Origin: Herbiconiux moechotypicola
Lineage (GTDB): Bacteria > Actinomycetota > Actinomycetes > Actinomycetales > Microbacteriaceae
Length of the DNA stretch: 64,000 bases
Assembly (NCBI RefSeq): GCF_024979255.1
Contig: NZ_JANLCN010000009.1
Location: 1 to 64,000, forward strand
Direction: 5' to 3'
Below are positions 46,188 through 55,560 of the stretch, piece after piece. The notes beneath the pieces were generated by a model, which searched no databases, was not told where the DNA came from, and saw nothing but the letters and a program-made list of their open reading frames with translations. A program made the translations under genes and the position numbers. The first letter of the stretch is position 1, and each line of letters begins with the position of its first letter.

Positions 46188-46676
46188 ATGGTGGAGTTCC
46201 GCGACCCGGGTCCGGTGGAGTTCGACGCGGTCGTGCTGCGCGACGAGAGCGTCGCGAACTCGGGCGCGTGGGTGGCGTTCCCCTTCTCGGTGGCCGAGCT
46301 GTTCGGGGTGACGGGGCGAGTACCCGTGAGGGCGACGTTCGACGGTGTGCCCTACCGGGGATCGCTCGCGCGCATGGGCGGCGAGCAGCACCTGCTCGGG
46401 GTGCTGAAGGCGGTTCGCGAGGCCACCGGCAAGCAGCCGGGCGATGTGCTGCACGTCGTGGTGCGGCTCGACACCGATCCGCGCACCGTGGAGCTGGGGC
46501 CGGATGCGCGTGCGGCGCTCGAGGCAGCGGGTGCGACCGCGGCGTTCACCACGATGAGCTACAGCCATCAGCGGGAGTACCAGCAGTGGATCGACTCGGC
46601 GGTGCGCGAGGCGACGCGGGCGGCGCGCATCGAGCGGATGGTCGGGATGGTGCGGGAGGGGCGCCGACTGAAGTAG
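46188..46676 (+). CDS. DUF1905/YdeI-like protein
   Basis: 162 aa. Residues ~1-95 match DUF1905 (AWVAFPFSVAELFGVTGRVPVRATFDGVPYRGSL; GDVLHVVVRLDTDPRTVEL). The C-terminal ~60 residues match the YdeI/OmpD-associated 'bacteriocin-protection' helical motif (MSYSHQREYQQWIDSA...ERMVGMVREGRRLK). Molecular role unknown. Leaderless start inferred from TACCAT 6 nt upstream. Confidence 0.85.
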   Translation: MVEFRDPGPVEFDAVVLRDESVANSGAWVAFPFSVAELFGVTGRVPVRATFDGVPYRGSLARMGGEQHLLGVLKAVREATGKQPGDVLHVVVRLDTDPRTVELGPDARAALEAAGATAAFTTMSYSHQREYQQWIDSAVREATRAARIERMVGMVREGRRLK

Positions 46677-46752
46677 GGGCCGGCTGGCGTCGGGTGGTCG
46701 ACGCGGGTGCCTGAGTGGAAACTACTCCGGTCGCCCTCGAGGTGTCCGCGCC

Positions 46753-46898
46753 TAACGTTCGAGTGTCCGGTTCGTTCGACTCGAGAGGATCCTCATGGGT
46801 ACCCTGCCTCCACGCCCGCGGCCGTGAGCGCGGCGACCGCCGGTGTCGCGCCGCTCGGTGCGGGCCGGCGGATGGGCGGTCTCATGGAGCTCAGCTGA
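46753..46898 (+). other. Intergenic stretch with a possible tiny ORF pair
   Basis: The 214-nt gap 46677-46890 holds a -10-like TAACGT (46753-46758), a tcgagt...actcga hairpin (46759-46784), agagga and then ATG 46795 opening a 10-codon frame (MGTLPPRPRP). Its stop overlaps a GTG (46824) opening 24 codons to 46898. Nothing resembles a known gene. It may be a leader peptide or a gene remnant; support is weak. Confidence 0.25.
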
Positions 46899-47733
46899 AG
46901 CGCGGATCGTCGGGCGAGGGTGAGTCCGTGGCCGTGAGGTCGGTCGCCGGCTCGGCATTTCCTATCCACGAGTCGAGCGCGGAGCCGTGCACGACGCGGG
47001 TCGCCGTGACGTCGCCCAGGAACCGGTCGACACTCAAGCGGCTGGCCGCCAGCACCACGTTGCCCAGCGGAGGCCGATCGCCGGTCTCACCGAGGCCGTC
47101 TCCCACCACCGCCACTCGGGGCAGCACCTCTCGCAGGGCAGCGGCCTGGGCCCGCGCATAACCGAAGTCGTCTCCGTCGAGCAGGTTCACGGCGAGAACG
47201 CCCTGCGGTGCGAGGTGCCGCGCGACCGCCGCATAGAACTCCTGGCTCGCCACCCGTGCATGCACTGTCGCGGCGTCCCACAGGTCGACCACGATCCCGT
47301 CGAAGGCGCCGCCGAGCGGCACCCCTCCACGGTCGGCGCCCTCGACGACGTCGCGGGCATCGCCGTACACCAGCTCGATCGAGTCACGGGCGTCGGAGCG
47401 GAGGGGTATGCGGTCGAGCACGGCCTCGCACAGCTCCCGCTGCGATTCGACGACCACCTGCGTCGATCCAGGTCTGCGGTTCGCGACGGATCGGGGCAGC
47501 GTGAGCGCCCCGGCGCCCAGATGCAGCACCCGCAGAGGTGCGTCGCGACGGCCCACGGCGTCGAGCATCCGTCCGATCCATCGTGTGTAGGGATACCGCA
47601 GAGCCGTCTGATCGGCGGCGACCCACGACTGCGGGATGCCGCGCACGACGAGCTCGATCGCCCCACCCTCCCGCTCGTGCAGCTCGGCTCCCGCTGCGGT
47701 GAGCGCGTCGCGGGGCCGGATGTTCGTGGACAT
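46891..47733 (-). CDS. Spermidine synthase-like methyltransferase-fold protein
   Basis: 280 aa. Rossmann nucleotide site VLHLGAGALTLPR (~69-81), acidic residue in VVVESQRELCE, ELVYGDARDVV, and FDGIVVDLWD, as in polyamine aminopropyltransferases. The putrescine-binding residues are not obvious, so the reaction is uncertain; many actinobacterial homologues are labelled only 'spermidine synthase-like'. ATG with TATCAT (47745-47740) 6 nt upstream implies a leaderless mRNA. Confidence 0.8.
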   Translation of the reverse strand: MSTNIRPRDALTAAGAELHEREGGAIELVVRGIPQSWVAADQTALRYPYTRWIGRMLDAVGRRDAPLRVLHLGAGALTLPRSVANRRPGSTQVVVESQRELCEAVLDRIPLRSDARDSIELVYGDARDVVEGADRGGVPLGGAFDGIVVDLWDAATVHARVASQEFYAAVARHLAPQGVLAVNLLDGDDFGYARAQAAALREVLPRVAVVGDGLGETGDRPPLGNVVLAASRLSVDRFLGDVTATRVVHGSALDSWIGNAEPATDLTATDSPSPDDPRFS

Positions 47734-47814
47734 GCGGGAATGATACGCGACCCCGAGCGCGAAGGTGAGGACTGCTCGGGCGGCGTCGCCCCGGGTGCGG
47801 GGTAGCCTCGACGG

Positions 47815-49617
<1,803 letters not shown>

Positions 49618-49619
49618 GC

Positions 49620-50120
49620 TCAGGCCATGTCGAGTGAGAGGCGTCTGAGCAGGGTCGCCAGGCGGTCCTGGTCGGCCCGGCTCAACCCGGCGAGCAGTTC
49701 GGTCTCGGCGGTGACGAGGTGCGAGATGGCCTGGTCGACCCGGATGCGCCCCTCGGCGGTCATCGAGACCAGCACGCCCCGGCCGTCGTTGGGGTCGGTG
49801 CGCCGCTCGACGAGGCCTCGTCGCACCATCCCGTCGATGCGGTTCGTCATGGTGCCGCTCGAGACGTAGGTCTGCTCCAGCAACGCCTTCGGGCTCAGCT
49901 CGTGCGGGGTGCCCGCGCGGCGGAGCGCCGCGAGCACGTCGAACTCCCACGGTTCCAGCTCCGCGGTGGCGAACGACGCGCGACGCGTCTTCTCGAGCTG
50001 CTTGGCCAGACGGGTCACCCTCGACAGGATCTTCAGCGGTGAGAAGTCCAGTCCCGGATGCTCACGCATCCACGCGTCGACGATTTCATCGACGGTGTCG
50101 CGTGCGTCGCGTGGTGCCAT
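49620..50120 (-). CDS. MarR-family transcriptional regulator
   Basis: 166 aa winged helix. Typical MarR features: LEPWEFDVLAALRRAGTPHE, LLEQTYVSSGTMTNRIDGMV (recognition helix), RRTDPNDGRGVLVSMTAEG (wing). ATG preceded by ggggag and by GATAAT (50132-50127) 6 nt away. Direct repeats of tccagatca overlap and follow this promoter and may be its operators. Convergent with the ABC-F gene, 2 nt apart. Confidence 0.88.
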   Translation of the reverse strand: MAPRDARDTVDEIVDAWMREHPGLDFSPLKILSRVTRLAKQLEKTRRASFATAELEPWEFDVLAALRRAGTPHELSPKALLEQTYVSSGTMTNRIDGMVRRGLVERRTDPNDGRGVLVSMTAEGRIRVDQAISHLVTAETELLAGLSRADQDRLATLLRRLSLDMA

Positions 50121-50130
50121 CTCCCCATTA

Positions 50131-50171
50131 TCCAGATCAGGGATCCAGATCACGCGTATCCAGATCACGCG
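50131..50171. repeat. Three direct repeats of tccagatca(cgcg)
   Basis: Copies at 50131-50139 (tccagatca), 50144-50156 and 50159-50171 (both tccagatcacgcg). The first overlaps the -10 of the MarR gene; all lie upstream of tRNA-Gln on the other strand. Spacings of 13 and 15 bp would put a bound protein on roughly adjoining turns. Possible operator array. Confidence 0.6.
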
Positions 50172-50221
50172 CCCTGCCGTCTGGCAGACTGGACTCCGGC
50201 ATCGGGAGCGGCTCCCGATGA

Positions 50222-50293
50222 TCCGCCTTGGTGTAATGGCAGCACGACAGCCTTTGGAGCTGTTAGGTCTAGGTTCGAGTCCTGGAGGCGGAG
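50222..50293 (+). tRNA. tRNA-Gln (anticodon UUG)
   Basis: 72 nt. Acceptor stem tccgcct/aggcgga, anticodon stem acagc/gctgt with loop ctttgga giving anticodon TTG, and T arm ctagg-ttcgagt-cctgg. Discriminator g; CCA is not encoded. It ends 19 nt before the glmU ATG, so tRNA and glmU are probably transcribed together and RNase processing would create the glmU 5' end. Confidence 0.96.
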
Positions 50294-50312
50294 CCCGAAG
50301 GAAGAGGTACCG

Positions 50313-51773
50313 ATGACCGACACCCGACTCGCCATCGTCGTCCTGGCCGCAGGCCAGGGCACACGGATGAAGTCCCAGACACCCAAGCTCCTTCACGAGA
50401 TCGCGGGCGTTCCCCTCATCGGGCACGTGCTCGCGACCGCAGGCGAGCTCGACGCCGCCTACACGGTCAGTGTGGTGAGGCACGAGCGCGACCGGGTGGT
50501 CGAGGTCATCGAAGACCACTTCCCCTCGTCGATCATCGCCGACCAGGACGATCTGCCCGGCACCGGCCGCGCCGTGGAGCAGGCGATCGCCGCCCTGCCC
50601 GGCGACTTCGACGGAGACGTGCTCGTGGTCTCGGGCGATGTGCCCCTGCTCGACGCCCAGACCCTGCGCGAGCTCATCGCCGAGCACCGTGCCAGCGCCG
50701 CTGCGGCAACCCTCCTGAGCGCCGAGCTCGACGACGCCACCGGGTACGGTCGGATCGTGCGCACCGCCGACGGGATGCTCGACCGCATCGTGGAGCACAA
50801 AGACGCCGACGACTCCGAGCGGGCCATCCACGAGATCAACGCCGGCGTCTACGTGTTCGGACTCGCCCAGCTGCGCGACCAGCTCGCCAGGGTCACCACG
50901 GCCAACGCCCAGGGGGAGAAATACCTCACCGACGTGATCGGGTTGCTCCGCCGCGCGGGCTCCGACGTGGCGGCCGTGACGGTGGCCGAGCCCTGGCTCG
51001 TGGCCGGCGTCAACGACCGTGCTCAGCTCTCCGAAGCCGCAGCGAAGCTCAACGCCCTGATCGTGCGGGGCTGGCAGCTCAACGGGGTGACCGTCGTCGA
51101 CCCTGCCACCACCTGGATCGACCTCAAGGCCAGCCTCGACGAAGACGTCACCCTCCTGCCCGGCACGCAGATCAAGGGGGCCACGAGCATCGCCCGGGGC
51201 GCCGTGGTGGGGCCGGACACCACCCTCGTCGACTGCGAGGTGGGAGAGGGCGCGGAGGTGAAGCGCACCGACGCGACACTCTCGGTGATCGGCGCCCGCG
51301 CATCCGTGGGGCCCTTCGCCTTCTTGCGGCCGAACACCGTGCTCGACGAGGACGGCAAGATCGGCACCTTCGTCGAGACCAAGAACTCGCACATCGGCGC
51401 CGGCTCGAAGGTGCCGCACCTGTCGTACGTGGGCGACACCGAGGTGGGGGTCGGCTCGAACGTGGGTGCGGGCACCATCACGGCCAACTACGACGGCGTG
51501 AACAAGCACCGCACGGTGGTGGGCTCCCATGTGCGCACGGGCTCGCACAACGTGTTCGTCGCCCCGGTTAGGATTGGTGACGGCGCCTACACGGGTGCGG
51601 GAACGGTCGTCAGAAAAGACGTGCCGGCCGGCTCGCTGGCGGTGAACGTGGCTCCTCAGCGCAATCTGTCGGGCTGGGTTGAACAGAATCGACCGGGCAC
51701 GGAGGCGGCGGCAGCGGCGCAGTCGGCTCGCGAGGCCGAGGTGTCGGACTCGGCCGAACAGATCGGAGAATAG
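50313..51773 (+). CDS. glmU: Bifunctional GlmU (glucosamine-1-P acetyltransferase / GlcNAc-1-P uridylyltransferase)
   Basis: 486 aa. N-terminal pyrophosphorylase (VVLAAGQGTRMKS, LPGTGRAVEQAI, VVSGDVPLLDA) and C-terminal left-handed beta-helix acetyltransferase (FVETKNSHIGAGSKVPHLSY, NVGAGTITANYDGVNKHRT). Makes UDP-GlcNAc for peptidoglycan and mycothiol. gaagagg 5 nt before the ATG. A ~30-residue Ala/Glu-rich tail ends the protein. Followed directly by prs. Confidence 0.96.
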   Translation: MTDTRLAIVVLAAGQGTRMKSQTPKLLHEIAGVPLIGHVLATAGELDAAYTVSVVRHERDRVVEVIEDHFPSSIIADQDDLPGTGRAVEQAIAALPGDFDGDVLVVSGDVPLLDAQTLRELIAEHRASAAAATLLSAELDDATGYGRIVRTADGMLDRIVEHKDADDSERAIHEINAGVYVFGLAQLRDQLARVTTANAQGEKYLTDVIGLLRRAGSDVAAVTVAEPWLVAGVNDRAQLSEAAAKLNALIVRGWQLNGVTVVDPATTWIDLKASLDEDVTLLPGTQIKGATSIARGAVVGPDTTLVDCEVGEGAEVKRTDATLSVIGARASVGPFAFLRPNTVLDEDGKIGTFVETKNSHIGAGSKVPHLSYVGDTEVGVGSNVGAGTITANYDGVNKHRTVVGSHVRTGSHNVFVAPVRIGDGAYTGAGTVVRKDVPAGSLAVNVAPQRNLSGWVEQNRPGTEAAAAAQSAREAEVSDSAEQIGE

Positions 51774-52751
51774 GTGTCCGGAATCAAGGCCAGCGGAGAG
51801 AAGAGCCTCGTCGTCGTCTCGGGGCGAGCACATCCGCAGCTGGCGAAGGACATCGCCGCCGAGCTGGGCACCACCCTCGTCGAGACCGAGGCACGCACCT
51901 TCGCGAACGGCGAGCTCTACATCCGCTACGGCGAGAGCGTGCGTGGCAGCGACGTGTTCGTCATCCAGTCGCACACCGCTCCCATCAACGAGTGGCTGAT
52001 GGAACAGCTCATCATGGTCGACGCCCTCAAGCGCGCCTCGGCCAAGCGCATCACCGTGGTCGCGCCGTTCTATCCCTATGCCCGGCAAGACAAGAAAGGC
52101 CGTGGCCGTGAGCCGATCTCGGCCCGTCTCGTGGCCGACCTGTTCAAGGCCGCCGGCGCCGACCGCATCATGTCGGTCGACCTGCACGCCGCGCAGATCC
52201 AGGGGTTCTTCGACGGGCCGGTCGACCACCTCTTCGCCATGCCGGTACTGCTCGAGCACATGCGTGCCTCTCTCGACCCGGCGACGCTCACGGTCGTGAG
52301 TCCTGACATGGGCCGCGTGCGGGTGGCCGACATCTGGAGCGACAAGCTCGGTGCCCCGCTCGCCATCATCCACAAGCGACGCGACCCCCGGGTGCCCAAT
52401 CAGGTGAGCGTGCACGAGATCGTCGGAGACGTTCGCGGGCGGGTGTGCCTGCTCGTCGACGACCTCATCGACACCGGCCGCACGATCGTCGCCGCCGCGG
52501 AGGCGCTGAAGGCCAACGGTGCGATCGGCGTGGTCGTCGCGGCCACCCACGCGGTGTTCTCCGACCCGGCCACCGAGATCTTGCAGTCGCCGTTCATCGA
52601 CCAGGTCGTGGTCACCGACACGCTGCCCCTGCCTCCGGAGAAGCACTGGGACAGGCTGACCATCCTCCCGATCGCGCCGCTGATCGCCCGCGCGATGCAC
52701 GAGGTGTTCTCCGACGGCTCGGTCACCACGATGTTCGACGGCGACGCCTGA
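51774..52751 (+). CDS. prs: Ribose-phosphate diphosphokinase (PRPP synthase)
   Basis: 325 aa class I PRPP synthase. Seen: FANGELYIRYGESVRGSDV, FYPYARQDKKGRGREPIS, VDLHAAQIQGFFDGPVDHL, PRPP loop LVDDLIDTGRTIVAAAE. GTG immediately follows the glmU TAG, with ggag 6 nt upstream, so translation is coupled. PRPP feeds apt, purine, pyrimidine and arabinan synthesis. Confidence 0.96.
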   Translation: MSGIKASGEKSLVVVSGRAHPQLAKDIAAELGTTLVETEARTFANGELYIRYGESVRGSDVFVIQSHTAPINEWLMEQLIMVDALKRASAKRITVVAPFYPYARQDKKGRGREPISARLVADLFKAAGADRIMSVDLHAAQIQGFFDGPVDHLFAMPVLLEHMRASLDPATLTVVSPDMGRVRVADIWSDKLGAPLAIIHKRRDPRVPNQVSVHEIVGDVRGRVCLLVDDLIDTGRTIVAAAEALKANGAIGVVVAATHAVFSDPATEILQSPFIDQVVVTDTLPLPPEKHWDRLTILPIAPLIARAMHEVFSDGSVTTMFDGDA

Positions 52752-52778
52752 GCTCGCGCGGCGGCTTAAACTGCTGAC

Positions 52779-53051
52779 ATGAGCACTGCGTCGATCGACA
52801 GCTACGTTCCCGCCCCTGGCGGCATCACCATGTTCTCCACGAGCTGGTGCGGCTACTGCGCCCGGCTGAAGTCGGCGCTCACCGCCCAGGGCATCGCCTA
52901 CACCGAGGTGAACATCGAAGAGGTGGAGGGCACCGCCCAGCTGGTGGAGTCGGTGAACGGCGGTAACCAGACCGTGCCGACGGTGGTCTTCCCGGACGGC
53001 ACGACCGCGACCAACCCGTCGGCGCGCGAAGTGGCGTTGCGCGTTGGCTGA
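52779..53051 (+). CDS. Glutaredoxin-like protein (mycoredoxin type)
   Basis: 90 aa thioredoxin fold with WCGYC active site (~24-28), cis-Pro in QTVPTVVF and PSAREV end. In mycothiol-producing actinobacteria such proteins reduce mycothiol mixed disulfides. ATG with TAAACT 6 nt upstream and no ribosome site. Overlaps the ftsY TTG by 8 nt. Confidence 0.88.
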   Translation: MSTASIDSYVPAPGGITMFSTSWCGYCARLKSALTAQGIAYTEVNIEEVEGTAQLVESVNGGNQTVPTVVFPDGTTATNPSAREVALRVG

Positions 53052-53919
53052 TCGCACCCCCTGGTCGCTCTCGGGGGCGCTGCGCGGCATGTTCGCGAAG
53101 CGCACCATCGACGACGACACCTGGGACGACCTGGAGTCGGCCCTCATCCGGGCCGATTTCGGCCCCACGGTCACCGAGGAGGTCGTCGACGACCTCCGCG
53201 CCAAGGTGGCGAGGTACTCCACCACCGACCCGCGCGACCTGCAGCGGATGCTGCGCGAGGTGATGGAGGAACGGCTCGCCAAGTACGACCCGACGCTGAA
53301 GCTCACGGAGCGACCCGCAGTGGTGCTCGTGGTGGGGGTGAACGGTGTAGGTAAGACGACGACCATCGGTAAGTTCGCTCGCTTTCTGAAGACATTCGAC
53401 CGTACGGTCGTCGTGGGCGCCGCCGACACCTTCCGGGCCGCAGCTGTGGAGCAATTGGCGACCTGGGCAGACCGTGCAGGAGTAGACATCGTGCGGCCGC
53501 AGCACGAGGGTCAGGACCCGGCGTCGGTCGCCTTCCAGACCATCGAGCAGGCCAAGGCGCGTGGCACCGAGATCGTCATCATCGACACCGCCGGGCGTCT
53601 GCAGACCAAGGGCGGCCTCATGGACGAGCTGGGCAAGATCCGCCGCGTCATCGAGAAGCAGGCGCCGGTGGCCGAGGTGCTGCTGGTGCTAGACGCCACC
53701 ACGGGGCAGAACGGTCTCGCTCAAGCGGATGCGTTCATCCAGCACGCCGGCGTGACCGGCCTGGTCATCACGAAGCTCGACGGCTCGGCGAAGGCCGGTT
53801 TCGTGCTCGCGGTGCAGGAGAAGACCGGCATCCCGATCAAGCTCATCGGTCAGGGTGAGGGCATCAACGACCTCACGGGTTTCACGCCGCACGTGTTCGC
53901 CCAGAACCTCGTCGGCTGA
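53044..53919 (+). CDS. ftsY: Signal recognition particle receptor FtsY
   Basis: 291 aa, NG domain only (no long acidic A domain). GTPase motifs: GVNGVGKTTTIGK (G1), DTFRAAAVEQL, DTAGRLQTK (G3), TKLDGSAKAG (G4), GQGEGINDLTGF. A TTG at 53044 overlapping the glutaredoxin stop is taken, as the N-terminus then matches short FtsY proteins. Targets nascent membrane proteins to SecYEG with Ffh. Confidence 0.93.
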   Translation: MADRTPWSLSGALRGMFAKRTIDDDTWDDLESALIRADFGPTVTEEVVDDLRAKVARYSTTDPRDLQRMLREVMEERLAKYDPTLKLTERPAVVLVVGVNGVGKTTTIGKFARFLKTFDRTVVVGAADTFRAAAVEQLATWADRAGVDIVRPQHEGQDPASVAFQTIEQAKARGTEIVIIDTAGRLQTKGGLMDELGKIRRVIEKQAPVAEVLLVLDATTGQNGLAQADAFIQHAGVTGLVITKLDGSAKAGFVLAVQEKTGIPIKLIGQGEGINDLTGFTPHVFAQNLVG

Positions 53920-54007
53920 CGCCGTGCTCGCCCCGGGAGGCGGGATTTCGAAGCGGGGTGGCAGGAACCCGGTGGAGCGTGCTCGCCGCCGCTCGTAGCC
54001 TGGACCC

Positions 54008-54541
54008 ATGCCCATCACCCCCGACACCAAGAACTGGACCTGGGTGCTCGAACGAGAGTGCCCCGAGTGCGGCTTCGACTCCTCCGCGACCCGCGCGGCC
54101 GAGGTGCCCGCGTTGCTCCGCGCGAACGCGGCGGCGTGGCCGGCGGTTCTCGGCCGTGACGACGTGCGGGTGAGGCCGGACGACGCGACGTGGTCGCCGC
54201 TGGAGTACGCGGCCCATGTGCGTGACGTCTTCCGCATCTCGCAGGTGCGCTTCGGGCTCATGCTCGACCGGGAACTGGTCGACCCGGAGTTCCCGAACTG
54301 GGACCAGGACGTGACGGCCGTGGAGGACAACTACAACGAGCAGGACCCCGTTGCGGTCGCCGCAGAGATCGGCGTGGAGGGTGAAGCGCTGGCGGCGTTG
54401 CTCGAGGCCGTGCCGGCGGATGCGTGGAACCGCCAGGGTCTCCGGAGCGACGGCTCGCTCTTCACCGTCGACACGCTCGCGCGCTACATCATCCACGACC
54501 CGGTGCATCATCTGCACGACGTGGGCGGCGACCGGGCCTGA
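54008..54541 (+). CDS. DinB-family protein
   Basis: 177 aa four-helix-bundle protein; metal-binding His are expected in SPLEYAAHVRDVFRI and IIHDPVHHLHDV. The ECPECGFD segment near residue 16 adds a CxxC of unknown use. Actinobacterial DinB proteins are often mycothiol-dependent transferases or isomerases. TAGCCT ends 6 nt before the ATG, so probably leaderless. Confidence 0.85.
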   Translation: MPITPDTKNWTWVLERECPECGFDSSATRAAEVPALLRANAAAWPAVLGRDDVRVRPDDATWSPLEYAAHVRDVFRISQVRFGLMLDRELVDPEFPNWDQDVTAVEDNYNEQDPVAVAAEIGVEGEALAALLEAVPADAWNRQGLRSDGSLFTVDTLARYIIHDPVHHLHDVGGDRA

Positions 54542-54570
54542 CGCAGCCGTCACCGACGCGATCGGGTGCC

Positions 54571-55512
54571 TCAGGGCTCGCCGATACGCTCCAGTGCGTC
54601 GACGATGAGCGACCAGAACCGCTCGTGGTCGAGTTCGACGGCGACCGAGGTGGTGCAGTCCTCGGGTGCTGGCCGCCTGAAATCGGCCACGGTCATGCCC
54701 AGGGTCAGGGTGCCGCTGAGCTCCACGTCGAGCGGTGCGCGCCGCACGGTCATGACGGAAGGATCGATCACCCTCGCCACCGCACAGGGGTCGTGCACCG
54801 GTGGTGAGGTGAAGCCCTGCGCTTCTTCGTAGCTCTGGCCGAAGAACTCGAGCAGTTCGACGACGAATCGCGAGGGAGCGGTGCCGATCGCCCGGATGCG
54901 CTCGACCACGTCGGGTGTCGCCAGTGCCTGGTGGGTGAGATCGAGCCCCACCATCGTGAGCGGCCAGCTCTCGTTGAACACGATGTGGGCGGCCTCGGGG
55001 TCGATGATGATGTTGAACTCGCTGGTCGCGCTCCAGTTGCCCTCGTGATAGCCCCCACCCATCAGCACGACCTCCTTCACGCGGGAGACGATCCGCGGCT
55101 CCTTACGGGCGGCGAGCGCGATGTTGGTGAGTCCGCCGGTCGGCACCAGTGTGACCGTGCCCGGCTCGTGCGCCATCACCGTCTCGATGATCAGGTCGAC
55201 CGCGTGCCGTTCGTCGAGCGCGAGCTCGGGCTCGGGGAGGACGGGGCCGTCGAGCCCTGAGTCGCCGTGGATGTCGGGTGCCACCTCGATCGGGCGCACG
55301 AGTGGCCGGGCGCATCCGGCGGCGAAGGGAACGCCGGTGAGCCCCGCGACCTTCGCCACGGAGAGGGCGTTGCGGGTGACCTTCTCGAGCGTCTGGTTGC
55401 CGACGACCGTCGTGACGGCGAGCAGCTCGATCTCGGGGCTGCCGTGGGCGAGCAGGAGGGCGATGGCGTCGTCGTGACCGGGGTCGCAATCGAGGATGAT
55501 CTTGGAGGGCAT
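54571..55512 (-). CDS. Inosine-uridine-type nucleoside hydrolase
   Basis: 313 aa. The Ca-binding DCDPGHDDAIALLLA opens the protein; LMGGGYHEGNWSATSEFNII and PVHDPCAVA follow, all canonical for IUNH. It splits ribonucleosides into base and ribose. ATG with TATGCT (55524-55519) 6 nt upstream. Shares a 48-bp divergent promoter region with the SAHH-like gene and probably its regulator. Confidence 0.93.
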   Translation of the reverse strand: MPSKIILDCDPGHDDAIALLLAHGSPEIELLAVTTVVGNQTLEKVTRNALSVAKVAGLTGVPFAAGCARPLVRPIEVAPDIHGDSGLDGPVLPEPELALDERHAVDLIIETVMAHEPGTVTLVPTGGLTNIALAARKEPRIVSRVKEVVLMGGGYHEGNWSATSEFNIIIDPEAAHIVFNESWPLTMVGLDLTHQALATPDVVERIRAIGTAPSRFVVELLEFFGQSYEEAQGFTSPPVHDPCAVARVIDPSVMTVRRAPLDVELSGTLTLGMTVADFRRPAPEDCTTSVAVELDHERFWSLIVDALERIGEP

Positions 55513-55560
55513 AGTGCGAGCATATATGAAAACGACTTTCATCTGTGTATGATCGGCGAC
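55513..55560. promoter_or_regulatory. Divergent promoter with ATGAAA-N5-TTTCAT palindrome
   Basis: An A/T-rich 48-bp gap. The perfect inverted repeat atgaaa-acgac-tttcat (55526-55542) sits between the minus-strand -10 (TATGCT, 55524-55519) and the plus-strand -10 (TATGAT, 55548-55553), where one bound protein would block both. IclR proteins bind ~15-17-bp palindromes like this, and an iclR-type gene is the second gene to the right. Binding is inferred. Confidence 0.6.

Noticed and set aside
50121-53489. Very long minus-strand open frame running opposite tRNA-Gln, glmU and prs into the MarR gene
   Set aside because: Only the last 166 codons (MarR) are protein-like; the rest mirrors conserved plus-strand genes and a tRNA. 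High G+C leaves antisense frames open.
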